Positions 41,529 to 50,550 are shown, counted from the stretch's first letter. The stretch is 58,064 nucleotides of DNA from Microcaldota archaeon (GCA_015522475.1 WAMF01000003.1:97043-155106), one strand, 5' to 3'. Notes: generated from the letters alone by a model not told the origin. A program made the numbers and translations.

Positions 41529-42077
41529 ATGTTTAAACCAAAAACACTCAGTTTTTCAATAGAGACAACGCCAAGAATGGCGAACGCCATTAGGCGCTAC
41601 ATACTCGAGAGGGTAGAGGTATTGGCCATAGATAAAGTTGTTATATATGAGAACCACACGGCCCACTTCGACGAGTATATAGCTCACAGGGTCGGCCAAA
41701 TTCCCCTTACTATGCCCGAGAAAGAAGTAGACGAGACAAAGGTGGGATTTTACCTAGACGAAGTTGGGCCAAAGGTTGTTACGTCGTCGGACTTGCATTC
41801 TAACAGCGAAGATGTTAAGGTGGCTATAGAAGACATACCTATAGTAACACTTCAAAAAGATCAATCCATCCGATTCGAAGGATATGTTAAGAAGGGCATA
41901 GCGCGCGACCATGCAAAGTTCCAGGCAGCTGTCGTTTCATACGAGGAGAAAAACGGCACATACAACTTCTTCGTGGAACCTATAGGACAAATGCCTGCTA
42001 AGAGAGTAGCTAAAGCTGCATTAGAGGCGCTTCTTAAAGATCTAAAAAGTTTAAAGGGAAGTCTCAAGGCTATGTAA
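41529..42077 (+). CDS. rpoD: DNA-directed RNA polymerase subunit D (Rpo3), compact form
   Basis: Assembly subunit of archaeal RNA polymerase, related to bacterial alpha and eukaryotic Rpb3. Dimerisation-domain segments TTPRMANAIRRYIL, DEYIAHRVGQIPLT, HAKFQAAVV and FFVEPIGQMPAKRVAKAALEALL are clear. With 182 residues it is much shorter than the usual 250-270: HAKFQA is followed almost directly by the last segment, so the iron-sulfur domain D3 and its Cys are absent. GGAGGCGA precedes the ATG. Confidence 0.93.
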   Translation: MFKPKTLSFSIETTPRMANAIRRYILERVEVLAIDKVVIYENHTAHFDEYIAHRVGQIPLTMPEKEVDETKVGFYLDEVGPKVVTSSDLHSNSEDVKVAIEDIPIVTLQKDQSIRFEGYVKKGIARDHAKFQAAVVSYEEKNGTYNFFVEPIGQMPAKRVAKAALEALLKDLKSLKGSLKAM

Positions 42078-42193
42078 GTCATTGGGTTGTATTAAGACGC
42101 AAAGATGAAACACAAAGGAAGAGTGTAAAGAGAAAAGGAAAAGAATCATTTTGGATACATACATGTTAATAAAATCATCATGGAGGTGTGCTT

Positions 42194-42307
42194 ATGGGAG
42201 ATAGACCAAGAAAGTGGAAGAAAAAAGGCCGAATGAGATGGAAATGGCTTAAGAAAAGAAGGCGCCGCTTAAAGAGAAAACTCAAAAGGCGTGTAGGCAA
42301 GCTATGA
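42194..42307 (+). CDS. rpl41e: ribosomal protein eL41
   Basis: A 37-residue peptide with a strong GGAGGTG 5 nt before its ATG. Its second half, [20 protein letters not shown], follows the Arg/Lys/Trp pattern of the tiny eL41 protein (KWRKKRxRRLKRKRR), a single helix at the subunit bridge. It is about 12 residues longer than usual at the N-terminus. Its position behind the uS13-RpoD block agrees with a ribosomal role. Confidence 0.72.
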   Translation: MGDRPRKWKKKGRMRWKWLKKRRRRLKRKLKRRVGKL

Positions 42308-42397
42308 TGCCAACATTAACGGAAATTAACGAAATGCAAAGGCTAATATACCCATATGAAATGTATTAAAGAGAAATGAAAAAGAAGAGGCTATATA

Positions 42398-43657
42398 ATG
42401 CGTGTATTACCGTTGGGAGGAGCAAAAGAAGTTGGAAGAAGTGCCTTCCTCATACAAAGCAAGGAAGGGTGCCTACTTATAGACTACGGTGTAAAGCTGT
42501 TTGGAAAAGCTCTGCCTCAATATCCCGAAGACCCTTTTAATTATGTGAGAAAGCTAGACTTGGCCCTTATAAGTCATGCCCATCTAGACCATATTGGCCA
42601 TGTGCCAAACCTCTTTAGAAAAAGGCACTTTCCATGGTATACAACGCCGCCTACGCTGGACATAGGCGAAGTTTTGTGGAAAGACAGCATAAAGCTGGCA
42701 AAACTTAAAGGTATAAAGGACCACTTCGGGCAGAGAGCTGTAGAAAAAGCCAAACAGTATTGGTTTCCTGCCCTTTATCACTCAGCCATAAGACATGGCA
42801 ACTATTCCTTTAGATTCTACGACGCCGGCCACATACTTGGTAGCGCCGGCATAACAGTGAAACTAGAAGATAGATATGTCCATTACAGCGGAGACATAGG
42901 ATACAGGAGTATGCTCCATCCCCCATTTGAAAAGCCAGAACATGTCGACGTACTCTTCACAGAAGCAACCTATGCAGATAAAGACCATCCTCCAATAAAA
43001 GGGCTTATAGACGAGCTCATGGAGCTCATATACGAGGGTTTGGAGAACAACGCCCATGTGCTTATACCGGCATTTGCCGTCGGAAGGACACAAGAGCTCA
43101 TAAAAATGATATGCGACAGAGATAAAGACATACCTATTTTTGTAGACGGCATGGGTAAAGAAATTACGCGCATCTACCTCAAATATGCCTCATATGTAAA
43201 AGACTTCGAAGCCTTTGAGAAGGATGTCGCTAGTGTAACAATCGTCGACAACGCAAGGAAAAGGAAAAGAGCCATGCGAAACAGCTCTGTCATAATAACA
43301 ACTGCTGGCATGATGGATGGCGGGCCCGTGCTTTCATACGTGCAGAACCTCTTGCCCCAATCCAAGATTATATTAACGGGTTATCAAGTTAAGGGTTCTA
43401 ACGGCAGGCGCCTTCTAGAAGAGAGCATGCTAGACATAGACGGCAAGCTGCTTAAAGTAGATCATGAGGTTCACTATCTAGATTTTTCTGCCCACGTCGG
43501 CAGATCTCAGCTCATAGATGAGGTAAAGAGCGAAAATCCCGAACGCGTCTTCATAGAGCATGTCGATGCGGAAAAAACCGCTGCATTTAAACAGACCCTC
43601 GAGGAGGAAGGTTTCAAAGCCGAGGTCTTAGAGATTGGAAAAACCGTCGAGATTTGA
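42398..43657 (+). CDS. beta-CASP metallo-beta-lactamase ribonuclease
   Basis: A 419-residue RNase of the beta-CASP group, closest in appearance to archaeal CPSF73-like proteins without KH domains (aCPSF2 type). Metal motifs SHAHLDHIGH, DAGHILGSA, HYSGDIGY and VFIEHVDAEK are present, as are the beta-CASP segments FTEATYAD, IPAFAVGRTQELI and TTAGMMDGGPVLSY. Such enzymes cut and trim RNA 3' ends in archaea. No KH or dimerisation extension is seen. Confidence 0.9.
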   Translation: MRVLPLGGAKEVGRSAFLIQSKEGCLLIDYGVKLFGKALPQYPEDPFNYVRKLDLALISHAHLDHIGHVPNLFRKRHFPWYTTPPTLDIGEVLWKDSIKLAKLKGIKDHFGQRAVEKAKQYWFPALYHSAIRHGNYSFRFYDAGHILGSAGITVKLEDRYVHYSGDIGYRSMLHPPFEKPEHVDVLFTEATYADKDHPPIKGLIDELMELIYEGLENNAHVLIPAFAVGRTQELIKMICDRDKDIPIFVDGMGKEITRIYLKYASYVKDFEAFEKDVASVTIVDNARKRKRAMRNSSVIITTAGMMDGGPVLSYVQNLLPQSKIILTGYQVKGSNGRRLLEESMLDIDGKLLKVDHEVHYLDFSAHVGRSQLIDEVKSENPERVFIEHVDAEKTAAFKQTLEEEGFKAEVLEIGKTVEI

Positions 43658-43844
43658 ATAAGATAGGCACTCATAGCTCGGCCACCATCTGTACACACTT
43701 GGTGCTTGTATGGCTCATCAAGCCCCCTCAAACCCCCAAGCATTTTCCTTATTTCTTATTTCAGCCTCTCTTTATTACCTCTTCAAGCTGAGCTTACCTA
43801 TTGCCCAATTAAGCCCTTCCGTAGCTTGCCAACAGAAAAAGAGA

Positions 43845-43918
43845 TGCCGTGGGGCGGATTTGAACCGCCGACACCCCGGTCTTCAGCCGGGTGCTCTACC
43901 GGGCTGAGCTACCACGGC
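43845..43918 (-). tRNA. tRNA-Phe (GAA)
   Basis: A 74-nt minus-strand cloverleaf: acceptor GCCGTGG/CCACGGC, anticodon arm CCCGG-CTGAAGA-CCGGG giving GAA, T-arm GGCGG-TTCAAAT-CCGCC, discriminator A73. A37... position 37 is G, the target of wyosine-type modification, matching the TYW3 gene at 36880-37541. No intron. Confidence 0.97.
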
Positions 43919-44030
43919 GCTATTGTATCCACTTACAACTTCCACCTTTGCCAAAGTGTAGCAAAGTGTAGTCTTTTAAGAAGAGAAAAAAATAAAAAGG
44001 CCGCGCACTGAGCCAAATGGCTAAAAGTAG

Positions 44031-44105
44031 CGAGCCCGGAGGGATTCGAACCCCCGACCACTCGGTCCGAAGCCGAGCGCTCTATCCAGGCTGAGCTACG
44101 GGCCC
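44031..44105 (-). tRNA. tRNA-Arg (TCG)
   Basis: A 75-nt minus-strand cloverleaf: acceptor GGGCCCG/CGGGCTC with one G-U, anticodon arm CTCGG-CTTCGGA-CCGAG giving TCG, T-arm GGGGG-TTCGAAT-CCCTC with one G-U at its end, discriminator G73. A TATA-like TTTTTAAACA lies about 30 nt upstream on the minus strand. Confidence 0.95.
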
Positions 44106-44153
44106 TGCCTTTGCATATGGGGAGAAAGTGTTTAAAAACAAAAGCTGAGTTGA

Positions 44154-45785
44154 CTAACGCTCTCCTCGGACAAGTGAATAAATACCATACCTAAAGTCCT
44201 TCTTTGAGTTAAGCTCTTGCCAGATTTGATCAAGAAGAGCAGATTTGATCTCTATATACTTATCTCTAACAAGAGGATTGTGGCCAATGCTGTTCCTTTG
44301 GCCTTTCCCATTAAAGCAAAACATGACATCTGAGCTGCCCTCGCAGTTGTGACTGAAATAAATGTCGCTGCTGTGGGCGGAGTTATCCACTTCGAAGCCG
44401 CGCTTAATGTCGTCGCTCATGTAAGCGTTGAAAGTAAATTCACTGGAAACCACCAAAGAACTACCAAACACATAGACACTCCTTCGGGAATAAATGCTAA
44501 AGGCTGTTCTCTTTGTGAATGCAGCAACCGGTGCCTTGTATACGTCCCTTGCAGAGACTACCACAACCACATCATTGTAATTTGAGGATTGATCATCTAA
44601 AAACTGGAGAGATATGGTGTATATTTTTGAAAGCCTCTTCTTCAACTCAGCCAAGTTAGAGAAGCTCAGTGAAGATGCTTCTGATTCTGATAGAGTAATC
44701 TGACGAATAATATCCCCTTCCATGCGTGTAGTATAACTTTTCTCCACGTTAATAGGAAGTTTATACAATTTCCTAGAGATATAAGTAGAGTAACCCATAA
44801 ATGTACTTGTTACAGGTGAATAATCATAATAAGGCGTTTCCTTTGTGAGCCACTTCTCGTATGCATCTATACCACCTTCTAGCGGCTTGCCCAATAGCAG
44901 TTTACTCGTGGCAGTAAACGCCTCTTCTATGGGCTTTTTATCAAAGGGGACCTCATACTTCTCTCCTTTGAGCTTTTCTTGTACAATGCGCTTTGTCTCT
45001 TCCCTCTCCTCAGTACCATCCATGAATAAGTCAAAGAGACTTACATGTTTCTTAGCCTTAAGATTGTCGCGGATCTCTTCAAGCAATGCGGCCTTTATCT
45101 GCTTATACTTGTCGGGGCTGAGCTGCAGATTGCCGACGGTGTATCGAGCGCCGTATTGAAAGAAGGAGAAGAAAACCTCGTTGCAATTTATGCAGTTGCT
45201 TGTGTAGTATATGTCATTCACGTATTCTAATTCGATACTTTCGAAGATCCTTGATGTAAGTGTCCTTTCATCTCCATTATATCCTCGGGAAAGTATAACA
45301 AACTGAGAGTAACCTCCAATCCTACTCCTAAACACATATTTTTGATTACGTATATGAGCTCCATAAACGACATACTTAGAGCCAGCTATGTCGTAGCTGT
45401 TGTATATGTATTGACTATCTACAACTTTACTACTCTTTTCAACAAAGTTGCTCTTTCCCAAAGCTACGCTGCCGACATAAACAAACTCTTCTCTCAGCCT
45501 TTCTACAATGGTATCAATGTCCTTTATCTCATCTATACTAAGCTTAATTCTCCTCAACTTATCCAACTCCTCTAAAGCAGCTACGGGCAGGGCTTTGTAT
45601 TCAGCCGGCACGCTCACAGCTTCTCTGCTTAGGGCTGAGGGCTTTTCTATAAGCTCGCCTGCCATATGTTGCTTAAGTAGCTCCTCATAATCCTTTAGCT
45701 CTCCAACCTCATCTCCAAGCACAATCTTACATGTCTGCTTCCAGGCCTGGTTGAGCTTTTCATACAATACACGCTCATCCATCAT
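44154..45785 (-). CDS. internally duplicated Asn/Ser/Tyr-rich repeat protein
   Basis: A 543-residue orphan with two homologous halves (about 8-235 and 290-540). Each half begins with a helix pattern A-W/F-x2-T-x-K-x2-LG then YEE/YEKWL, passes through a Ser/Tyr/Asn-rich strand-repeat region (NSYDIAGSKYVVYGAHIRNQ; DNSAHSSDIYFSHNC), and ends with a shared block: SNC/HNC, VFFSFF/VMFCFN, G-N/H, D-KYxxIKxALLxxI. The strand-rich part resembles solenoid proteins of ultrasmall bacteria and archaea in which SxDxxxS/CxxC units stack. I chose the ATG at 45785; a TTG at 45812 is also in frame. It is divergent from an Lrp-like regulator gene, 163 nt away, suggesting control by it. Confidence 0.75.
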   Translation of the reverse strand: MMDERVLYEKLNQAWKQTCKIVLGDEVGELKDYEELLKQHMAGELIEKPSALSREAVSVPAEYKALPVAALEELDKLRRIKLSIDEIKDIDTIVERLREEFVYVGSVALGKSNFVEKSSKVVDSQYIYNSYDIAGSKYVVYGAHIRNQKYVFRSRIGGYSQFVILSRGYNGDERTLTSRIFESIELEYVNDIYYTSNCINCNEVFFSFFQYGARYTVGNLQLSPDKYKQIKAALLEEIRDNLKAKKHVSLFDLFMDGTEEREETKRIVQEKLKGEKYEVPFDKKPIEEAFTATSKLLLGKPLEGGIDAYEKWLTKETPYYDYSPVTSTFMGYSTYISRKLYKLPINVEKSYTTRMEGDIIRQITLSESEASSLSFSNLAELKKRLSKIYTISLQFLDDQSSNYNDVVVVVSARDVYKAPVAAFTKRTAFSIYSRRSVYVFGSSLVVSSEFTFNAYMSDDIKRGFEVDNSAHSSDIYFSHNCEGSSDVMFCFNGKGQRNSIGHNPLVRDKYIEIKSALLDQIWQELNSKKDFRYGIYSLVRGER

Positions 45786-45948
45786 TTTAACCACAAAAAT
45801 ATAGCGCTGCAAAACTATTTAAATGTTTTCAGAAATAATTTTTTACAAAAAATGTGCATTTCCAACATTTTGTGAAGTTTGTAAAGTAAAATTCAAAAAA
45901 GTGGCAAAAGTTAAAAAAAGTTAAAAAATAATAGGTAGAAAAATAGAT

Positions 45949-46878
45949 GTGCAAATCTCAAAAACCGCGTGGAAAATCCTCCGGGCTATGGAAGAGTATT
46001 GCGAAATATCGCCAACACAATTAGCGCGGAAGCTCCGCATGGATAAACAAAGAATTTATCACCACATAGAAAGGATGAAACGCATAGGTGTATTAAAAGG
46101 AGGGTATATCGTACTCCCATATCCCAGTTACGGATTCACACTCTTTCAGTTCAGAATAACGATGGGAAAGGCGACAGCAAAAGAAAGATATAATATAAAA
46201 GAAAGGTTGAAGCTCATGCCCCAGGTGTACAACATCTACGAATATGTAGGAAAGGAGACGTTTCTCGCAGAAGTGAGAGTGAAGGAAGCGCAAGAGGTTT
46301 TCACAGTGATGAAAACAATAGAGGATATATTCTCAAACATTGTAGAAAAGATAAGTATAAACATTGTAGAAGAAGATACATTCAAAAAACCCCAAGCACT
46401 TATAAGACAACATGTGGGAAAGCACATGCTTCGCACAGAGGATGTAATGAACATTACATATCCACTTCTTGTAAAAGAGATACCTTCTACAGATGAGATG
46501 GATATTTTAGAATACATGAGCAGACATCCCTTCTGCAAAAAAATAGACATAGCTAGGGCATTAAAATATCCCCTCAAAAAAATTAGTGAAGCAAGCCAGT
46601 GGATAAACAAAACGTGTCTCTTTAGGCTGAATATCAACATGAATATGTTCGGTTGGAGACGCTACCACTTCTTCATAAAACTCACAAAGAAGGAGAGAGA
46701 TAGTGGCAACAATATAGAAAAAAACGCATTTATTAACCGTATTACATACACAAATGGCACCTACAATATGATGGTGGAGTTAGACACATCTTCGGATAAA
46801 GAACTTATGGAATTCACGGAAGAACTCAACACTCTACCAAACGTGACAGACTATGACTTTGCCAGGGTCATTGGTTAG
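45949..46878 (+). CDS. double Lrp/AsnC-like transcription regulator
   Basis: A 309-residue protein with two Lrp-type modules. The first helix-turn-helix is at about residues 5-45 (ILRAMEEYCEISPTQLARKL and KQRIYHHIERMKRIGVL), followed by a RAM-like domain (FQFRITMG, VYNIYEYVGKETFLAEVRV). The second helix-turn-helix is at about 185-225 (EMDILEYMSRHPFCKKIDIA), again followed by a RAM-like domain (YHFFIKLTKK, TYTNGTYNMMVELD). It starts with GTG at 45949. The upstream intergenic has AT-rich GTTAAAAAA repeats that could be operators. Coding-like sequence continues past the stop in the -1 frame. Confidence 0.82.
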   Translation: MQISKTAWKILRAMEEYCEISPTQLARKLRMDKQRIYHHIERMKRIGVLKGGYIVLPYPSYGFTLFQFRITMGKATAKERYNIKERLKLMPQVYNIYEYVGKETFLAEVRVKEAQEVFTVMKTIEDIFSNIVEKISINIVEEDTFKKPQALIRQHVGKHMLRTEDVMNITYPLLVKEIPSTDEMDILEYMSRHPFCKKIDIARALKYPLKKISEASQWINKTCLFRLNINMNMFGWRRYHFFIKLTKKERDSGNNIEKNAFINRITYTNGTYNMMVELDTSSDKELMEFTEELNTLPNVTDYDFARVIG

Positions 46879-47037
46879 TAGTTACAGACGAAGAGGGCAA
46901 AACTATCTATGAACAAACAATTAAAGCAAGGTTTGAAAATCCCGACGCGTTTGTTGATAAAGAAGGAATTAGAAGAAAAAGAGAAAAAAGAACAGCTAAT
47001 CTTTACCACCTTCTTCCTTTACTTCCTCAGTGCCCCT

Positions 47038-47331
47038 TCAGTGCTTCTTCATTTCCTTAACTTCTTTGGCACCATGTGCTAGCGCTTTAACCTGTTCGGA
47101 GTCGAGCTCTTTGAGTAGCTCCAAGAACTCCCCGACGTGCTCCTTTTCTTCGCCGGCTATGTCGAGGAAAACCTTTTTTACAAGCGCAGATTTAGCGTTG
47201 GCTGCAAGCTGCTCATACAAGTCTATGGCGTCGAGCTCAGCTATTAAGCCAAGCCTAACAAGCTCTGCATCGCCCATCTTCTTCATCTTCCTCTTAACTT
47301 TATCAAACCCTGTTGGTATTTCGCTCATCAT
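47038..47331 (-). CDS. small ferritin-like protein (encapsulated-ferritin type)
   Basis: A 97-residue two-helix protein with Glu32 in LIAELDAIDLYEQL and E62-x-x-H65 in AGEEKEHVGEFLELL, the iron-ligand pattern of half-ferritins such as EncFtn, which must dimerise to complete the metal site. The ATG at 47331 has an ideal AAGGAGGT. EncFtn proteins are usually cargo of encapsulin shells; no encapsulin gene or clear cargo-loading peptide is seen, though the tail KEVKEMKKH is free. Iron storage or oxidation is inference. Confidence 0.85.
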   Translation of the reverse strand: MMSEIPTGFDKVKRKMKKMGDAELVRLGLIAELDAIDLYEQLAANAKSALVKKVFLDIAGEEKEHVGEFLELLKELDSEQVKALAHGAKEVKEMKKH

Positions 47332-47457
47332 ATTTTTACCTCCTTAAACCTCCTTAAAGACAAAGGCACATGGCCTTTCCTTTAATCTCTAATTGAATGG
47401 GTAGCATAAAATTATAAAACAATTGGACAGTGAGCCACGCTGGAGAGAAATGCAGCC

Positions 47458-48324
47458 TTAGTCAGAAGCCAAAGCAAAGACGTGATCTTTAACCTCGACA
47501 ACATCACCGGCTTCGTTCATAAGCCTAAGCACAACAAGAACTGCATTGCTTTCAATGCCTGTCCTAGCCGCTAAATCCTCGACGTGCAAAGGCCCTTCTT
47601 CTTTGAGCACTTTCTCCACGAGCTTTCTCCACTCTAAAAAGAGGTTTTTCTTGGCTAGATAAACTTTCCCGTCGAAGTGGCGTATAGCCGCATATAGAGT
47701 AGGAGCTCGTTCTGCAAGTTTTCGGGCATCCTCTGGCTGCATTATGGCATAGTTGGGAAACGAAGCTGGCCCTTTACTGCTTTGTTCTTCTTCACGCAGC
47801 TTTTGATAGACGGATTTCTTAACAGCTATATACTTCTTTCCATCCTTTTTGTATATGAAGATGTCGCCCTCTTTAAGCAAGGCTTTCAGCAAACCCACTT
47901 CATCTGTGGAAAGCACGCCTTTTAGAGAACCAAGCTCCCTGTCGTTGAAAGGAATCTTGTAAAGCTTTTTCAGCAACTCTTTCTGAGGCCTCAGAGCCTT
48001 TTCTTGCTCAGCCTGCTTACCCTTCTCTCCTTTCTGGACACGTTGCTGTGAGCTTTTTTCGGTCGACCCAGCTGGTTCTCTCTTGCCATACTTTCCTTCA
48101 CCTTCATACCATCTGCTAGCTCCGCGGTCTTCCCTATCTGCTTGTTTATACGTCCTATATGCATTGAACACAAGGGCAAAAACACCGTCGCTTATCTCCT
48201 TTATATCGACTGAAGAGACACCCTTAGGCAAGATGAGTATAAGCTGGCCATCTCGTTTGAGCACCTTAATTCCCTTGTTTGAACCTGAAGGGTTAGATGA
48301 AGAGCTAGATGATGAAAATGGCAT
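47458..48324 (-). CDS. hypothetical protein with C-terminal winged helix
   Basis: A 288-residue basic protein that I cannot name. It opens with a Ser run, followed by two short strand-rich segments (GQLILILPKGV, DGVFALVFNAY), a long charged, probably disordered linker (about 65-115), a helical middle with ALLKEGDIFIYKKDGKKYIAV, and a C-terminal winged-helix-like domain (GPLHVEDLAARTGIESNAVL, then LMNEAGDVVEVKDHVFAL). The last part suggests nucleic-acid binding. It is divergent from the gene at 48375. Confidence 0.72.
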   Translation of the reverse strand: MPFSSSSSSSNPSGSNKGIKVLKRDGQLILILPKGVSSVDIKEISDGVFALVFNAYRTYKQADREDRGASRWYEGEGKYGKREPAGSTEKSSQQRVQKGEKGKQAEQEKALRPQKELLKKLYKIPFNDRELGSLKGVLSTDEVGLLKALLKEGDIFIYKKDGKKYIAVKKSVYQKLREEEQSSKGPASFPNYAIMQPEDARKLAERAPTLYAAIRHFDGKVYLAKKNLFLEWRKLVEKVLKEEGPLHVEDLAARTGIESNAVLVVLRLMNEAGDVVEVKDHVFALASD

Positions 48325-48374
48325 GCATAGGCTTGGGTTTTAACATTTAAAAAGTGATAGGGCCCAATTGTATC

Positions 48375-48878
48375 ATGGCAGCCGGAAATTCAGAGGTTTC
48401 GTTTGAGGTTGTAGCTGTTAAACCAGAAGATGGCGAGAACCTCATTGTCGGAAGGACACACTTCATTATGACAGCCGAAGACATATATGAAGCCATCGTG
48501 CGAAGCAACCCCAATATGAAGTTTGGCTTAGCGTTCAACGAAGCCAGCGGCGATAGGCTCATAAGGACAGAGGGTAACGACGAGGAGCTTGTCAAAAAAG
48601 CTGTGGAGCTAGCCAAAAGGGTCGGAGCGGGTCACACATTTTACCTCTTCATAAAAGAGGGTTGGCCCATAACTGTGCTCAACGCGCTAAAGCTCTTGCC
48701 CGAGATTGTTTGCATAGAATGCGCAACTGCTAACCCCGTCCAATTTATAGTTGCTACAACAGAACAAGGTAGGGGCATAGCTGCCGTCATCGACGGCGAG
48801 CCGCCATTAGGTGTAGAGGATGAAACAAAAAGAGCCGAAAGGCACAGCTTTTTAAGGAAGATAGGTTACAAGAAGTAA
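48375..48878 (+). CDS. adenosine-specific kinase family protein (COG1839)
   Basis: A 167-residue protein matching the archaeal/bacterial COG1839 family, annotated as adenosine-specific kinase: TAEDIYEAIVRSNPNMKFGL, AFNEASGDRLIRTEGNDEEL, GAGHTFYLFI, IECATANPVQFIVATTEQGR, VIDGEPPLGVE and LRKIGYK. All signature blocks are present at normal length. I use the ATG at 48375; a GTG at 48354 would add seven residues. Confidence 0.88.
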   Translation: MAAGNSEVSFEVVAVKPEDGENLIVGRTHFIMTAEDIYEAIVRSNPNMKFGLAFNEASGDRLIRTEGNDEELVKKAVELAKRVGAGHTFYLFIKEGWPITVLNALKLLPEIVCIECATANPVQFIVATTEQGRGIAAVIDGEPPLGVEDETKRAERHSFLRKIGYKK

Positions 48879-48949
48879 AGTGGAAGTAAAAGTTGATGTG
48901 AAAGAAAGGTGGATGTAGAGCTGCATGGATATGAACATGGGGTGAAAAA

Positions 48950-49261
48950 ATGGTTGTAGAATATAGCCCTCCTACTAAATTAAACCAAGAAGAAGCTGAG
49001 AAGAACTTCAAGGAGTTTTTAGAGGACCCTGTCGTAAAGCAGGAAATTGACAAATTAAAGAAGGCTTTCCCAAAGGCAACAAAAGCGGGCATAAAGGACT
49101 TGCTCTTCTTTATATGGCTTACAGAGATTTTGCGCGGAGGAAAAAAGCGCGGCTTCATTAAGCGCGTTTTCTCGTTGGCTAGGGGTTTGCTGGGCGTTCT
49201 CTTTGTATCCAGCTGGATAAAGGGCCTGTCAAGGTTTAAGCTTATAGGAGATAGGATTTGA
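48950..49261 (+). CDS. small hypothetical protein
   Basis: A 103-residue protein, unrecognised. A charged helical N-terminus is followed by two moderately hydrophobic helices (AGIKDLLFFIWLTEIL and LARGLLGVLFVSSWIKGL), so it may be membrane-associated. GGGGTG precedes the ATG. Its stop overlaps the start of the next gene (TGATG), which implies translational coupling with that membrane protein. Confidence 0.72.
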   Translation: MVVEYSPPTKLNQEEAEKNFKEFLEDPVVKQEIDKLKKAFPKATKAGIKDLLFFIWLTEILRGGKKRGFIKRVFSLARGLLGVLFVSSWIKGLSRFKLIGDRI

Positions 49262-49833
49262 TGAAGCTGTTCGTAGATCTTTTGGCTACAGATACATGGC
49301 TTGGTGTAGGCAGTGCGTTAATTTTCTTTATCTTCGGTTACGCCTTAAAACTAGCAGACATCCACGTAGGAAGGAGGAAAGAGCTGCCCATTCTTTGGGA
49401 AGCTACACTCTATGCATCAGCGGCATTCGTAGGGTTTATAGGCACGCTGGTTGTGCCCCTCCTTCTAATTGCTGCGCTCTTAGCTGCTCTTATTAGAAAC
49501 AAAGTAGACGCACCCACCCATTTTAACACAGCCATTTTCCTTTTATTCGGCGTCATTGCATCTATATACATCATCAACCCTTACTTGGGCTATTGGATGG
49601 ACAATTCATCTCAAGTATGGCTATGGAAAGACCTTATTATCTTCGTCTTCTTCTTTATACCCGCTTATTTAGATGAATACCGTGTTTGGAGTCGTTTTAT
49701 GCTGCCAAGGCCATGGTTAAAGCTTTTTTCTCTCGTAGGTGGCTTTGTATTCGGTAACGTTTACTACATCCTCTTTGTATGGGGGCTCGACGCCGGCTAT
49801 TGGATAAGCAACCTAGTCAACAGTAGGACATAA
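49261..49833 (+). CDS. hypothetical polytopic membrane protein
   Basis: A 190-residue protein with about five transmembrane helices, including SALIFFIFGYAL, ASAAFVGFIGTLVVPLLLIA, NTAIFLLFGVIASIYII and KDLIIFVFFFIPAYL. No family motif is recognised. The ATG at 49261 overlaps the upstream stop by one base; a TTG at 49258 is possible. Probably forms a complex with the small upstream protein (inference from coupling). Confidence 0.75.
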   Translation: MKLFVDLLATDTWLGVGSALIFFIFGYALKLADIHVGRRKELPILWEATLYASAAFVGFIGTLVVPLLLIAALLAALIRNKVDAPTHFNTAIFLLFGVIASIYIINPYLGYWMDNSSQVWLWKDLIIFVFFFIPAYLDEYRVWSRFMLPRPWLKLFSLVGGFVFGNVYYILFVWGLDAGYWISNLVNSRT

Positions 49834-50088
49834 CACATAATAGCACAATAACGAGGATAGTATTATAGTAGTGGATATAAGAGATATAAAAATAGAGATG
49901 CGGCTGGCATTTTATGGGTGAAAAAGAATAAGCAACTACTTCTATGGCATAGATATGCCTTCAGTACAATATTTGTTTTCTGTTTATCCGACGGCAATTT
50001 TACGCTTTTGGGCCTCAATCGACAGCAAACATACACCAAAAAAAGAAAGCTTTTTAAAGACTAAGGCGGAGCCCTCTATGGTGATAAA

Positions 50089-50550
50089 ATGAAGGGTCAA
50101 GGGTCTACAGAGTATTTGGTGATTTTTGCCGCAGTGCTTGTCGTAGCATTGATAGTAATCTTGTTGTTGAGCAACTTCACAGGTTTTGCTCAAAAGGCCA
50201 GTGTCGACCAGAGTGTATCCTATTGGGCACAGGCTAACCCCATAGCTCTACAGGCATGGAGTCCAAGTGGTGATAACTTAACTGTGAGAATGCAAAATAG
50301 AGATACGCACCGCTTGTATATCTCAAATATGACACTTGACGGAACAGCACCTACAAGCTTTACAACCATCCAATTGGCTGGTGGCGAGAGCACAGAAACC
50401 ACGTTGACGTTCCCAGCTGGCACAGTGTGTGGTGCAGGAGACAGCGGAAAAGTTAAAGAGTTCGACGTGGAAATCCAGTACAAGTACAGAAGCGACGGCG
50501 CTACATACACAGAGGTCGGCAAAACACCTTTGAGATTAGTCTGTCCATAA
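50089..50550 (+). CDS. prepilin with class III signal (GQGSTEY)
   Basis: First gene of the pilus-like locus. The 153-residue product begins MKGQGSTEYLVIFAAVLVVA, a minimal class III signal cleaved after Gly3, followed by one helix and a beta-rich domain of about 115 residues with NLTVRMQNRD and two Cys. This layout is that of a major archaeal adhesion pilin. GGTGAT precedes the ATG, and a TATA-like CTTTTTAAAG lies about 30 nt upstream. It probably has its own transcript, which would fit a highly expressed major subunit. Confidence 0.9.
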   Translation: MKGQGSTEYLVIFAAVLVVALIVILLLSNFTGFAQKASVDQSVSYWAQANPIALQAWSPSGDNLTVRMQNRDTHRLYISNMTLDGTAPTSFTTIQLAGGESTETTLTFPAGTVCGAGDSGKVKEFDVEIQYKYRSDGATYTEVGKTPLRLVCP

